Assembly (NCBI GenBank): GCA_002842195.1
Contig: PHCL01000036.1
Span: 1 to 8,597 of the forward strand
Direction: 5' to 3'
Source: Betaproteobacteria bacterium HGW-Betaproteobacteria-20
GTDB taxonomy: Bacteria; Pseudomonadota; Gammaproteobacteria; Burkholderiales; Methylophilaceae
DNA: 8,597 nt
Shown here: positions 7,621-8,597 of the stretch, one piece after another
How the letters are laid out: each line of letters opens with the position of its first letter
How positions within the stretch are numbered: the stretch's first letter is position 1
Translations under genes and position numbers: made by a program
Notes under the pieces: model-generated
Told to the model about the DNA's origin: nothing
What the model saw: only the letters and a program-made list of their open reading frames with translations
Databases searched by the model: none

Positions 7621-7645
7621 TATAAAAGTCACTCTTTGCGAAGTG
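7621..7645 (-). terminator. Weak candidate terminator downstream of gor
   Basis: On the minus strand, 13 bases past the gor stop, CACT (7645-7642) pairs with AGTG (7633-7630), plus a possible G-T pair, and is followed by ACTTTTATA (7629-7621). The stem is only four to five pairs and the U-tract is broken, so termination here would be inefficient. The REP-like hairpin further on may contribute to the 3' end. Confidence 0.3.
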
Positions 7646-7658
7646 TAGCCGGTCGGCC

Positions 7659-8597
7659 CTAGTGGCTATTACGCATGGTCACAAACTCTTCAGCTGCCGT
7701 TGGGTGTATGCCGATGGTGCTATCAAAAGTAGCTTTTGTAGCACCTGCGCGGATTGCCACAGCCATACCCTGAATAATTTCACCTGCATCCGGCCCCACC
7801 ATATGCATTCCGACGACTTTATCAGTACTGCGTACTACCAGCATTTTCATGAGTGTGCGCTCGGTTGCGCCCGATAACGTATTTTTCATAGGCTTGAATT
7901 CTGACTTATACACATCAATATCTTTATATTTTTCACGGGCTTTTGCTTCGGTTAAACCTACAGTTCCAATGCTAGGCTGGCTAAATACGGCGGTGGGGAT
8001 ATTGTCATAATCCATCACACTATTTTTACCGGCATATAGTTTGTTCACAAGCGCCATACCTTCAGCGGTGGCTACAGGCGTGAGGTTCACGCGATTAGTT
8101 ACATCGCCGAGCGCATAGATTGAAGGCACATTGGTTTGATAATCGCCGTTCACTTTAATGGCGCCCACCTCATCCATATCCACGCCAACGGCTTCAAGGC
8201 CTAGCCTCCTGGAATTTGGCACGCGACCGGTAGCATACATCACCAACTCGGTTGGCACGGTATTGCCAGTCGTAGTGTGTACAGTAAGGCCTTCAGATTG
8301 CATATCTATTTTATCCACACTGGTATTGAACATGAATTTGATGCCTTTTTTGGTCATTTCATTAATTAAGAAATCGCGCACATCTTCATCAAAACCACGT
8401 AGCACTTTGGGGCCACGCTCAAAAACCGTAACATCTACGCCCAAGCCGTGCATGATGCCTGCAAACTCAACCGCAATATAACCGCCGCCAACGATGACCA
8501 TTTGGCTTGGCAATTTGGGTAGATTGAAAATTTCGTTCGAGGTGACAACATGTTCTTTGCCTTCAACCTCGGGTACAAATGGCCAGCCGCCTGTAGC
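7659..8597 (-). CDS. gor: Glutathione-disulfide reductase, C-terminal part (runs off right edge)
   Basis: This is the last 312 residues of a flavoprotein that reduces glutathione disulfide with NADPH in the cytoplasm, maintaining thiol balance. The frame stays open to the right edge, so the N-terminal third with the first FAD-binding motif and the redox-active cysteine pair is outside the window. A TTG at 8513 is internal and not the start. Visible features in order: the entry to the NADPH domain at ATGGWPFVPEVEG, the dinucleotide-binding VIVGGGYIAVEFAG, and a pair of arginines in FERGPKVLRGF spaced as in NADPH-specific members. Next come the second FAD contact ALGDVTNRVNLTPVA and, at the end, IGIHPTAAEEFVTMR with the His-Glu pair that acts as the catalytic base. 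The HPT..EEF ending and the arginine pair favour glutathione reductase over dihydrolipoamide dehydrogenase or mercuric reductase. Confidence 0.95.
   Translation of the reverse strand, partial: ATGGWPFVPEVEGKEHVVTSNEIFNLPKLPSQMVIVGGGYIAVEFAGIMHGLGVDVTVFERGPKVLRGFDEDVRDFLINEMTKKGIKFMFNTSVDKIDMQSEGLTVHTTTGNTVPTELVMYATGRVPNSRRLGLEAVGVDMDEVGAIKVNGDYQTNVPSIYALGDVTNRVNLTPVATAEGMALVNKLYAGKNSVMDYDNIPTAVFSQPSIGTVGLTEAKAREKYKDIDVYKSEFKPMKNTLSGATERTLMKMLVVRSTDKVVGMHMVGPDAGEIIQGMAVAIRAGATKATFDSTIGIHPTAAEEFVTMRNSH

Larger units (their letters stand above)
7244..7658. other. 415-bp intergenic region with repeats, no gene seen
   Basis: This gap lies between glutathione reductase and ilvD, both on the minus strand. 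The frames open here (for example 7328-7585 minus and 7380-7625 plus) run through a REP-like repeat, look like no protein family, and have no good ribosome sites, so I do not call genes. The 80 bases nearest ilvD are AT-rich and must hold its promoter if ilvD has one. The central part holds the REP-like hairpin, and 7483-7560 holds weaker nested inverted repeats. No tRNA or transposase remnant is recognisable. Confidence 0.6.

Noticed and set aside
7328..7625. Open frames on both strands in the gor-ilvD gap that could encode proteins of about 80 residues
   Set aside because: They read through the REP-like repeat, giving the familiar spurious FGLSLSKS/DKLSPNGF peptides, and they lack convincing ribosome sites or family resemblance.

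Overview
The window reads as ordinary chromosome from a Gram-negative proteobacterium. The best guess is a betaproteobacterium, possibly a methylotroph-like member of Nitrosomonadales/Methylophilaceae. The grounds are an E. coli-type IlvD, a periplasmic c551-type cytochrome, a glutathione reductase, moderate G+C judged by eye, and a REP-like repeat of the CTGAGCTTGTCGAA kind common in such genomes. The taxonomic call is inference from protein style, not from a marker gene.

Left part, plus strand (1-1891): the 3' end of an AGCS-family Na+/alanine-type symporter, a 115-bp gap holding a long imperfect inverted repeat, then a complete NSS/SNF-family Na+-dependent transporter. A strong hairpin with T-tracts on both sides closes this unit and separates it from the convergent cytochrome gene. 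Both transporters probably import amino acids or related small solutes with sodium.

Middle part, minus strand (7243 down to 1919): ilvD (branched-chain amino acid synthesis), then a hexose-6-phosphate mutarotase (YeaD family), then a YyaL/DUF255 thioredoxin-fold protein that starts 3 bases after the mutarotase stop. Last comes a small exported cytochrome c551-like protein with its own strong ribosome binding site and a plausible promoter. The first three may form one transcript. They do not make an obvious pathway, and the YyaL protein has no firmly known biochemical role.

Right part (7244-8597): a 415-bp non-coding gap with a REP-like hairpin and weaker inverted repeats, then the C-terminal two thirds of glutathione reductase (gor), minus strand, running off the right edge.

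I found no mobile element, CRISPR array, RNA gene, toxin-antitoxin pair, defence island or clear novel system. The most useful leads are the hairpin upstream of the NSS transporter, the REP-like element, and the tight coupling of the YyaL gene to the mutarotase gene.
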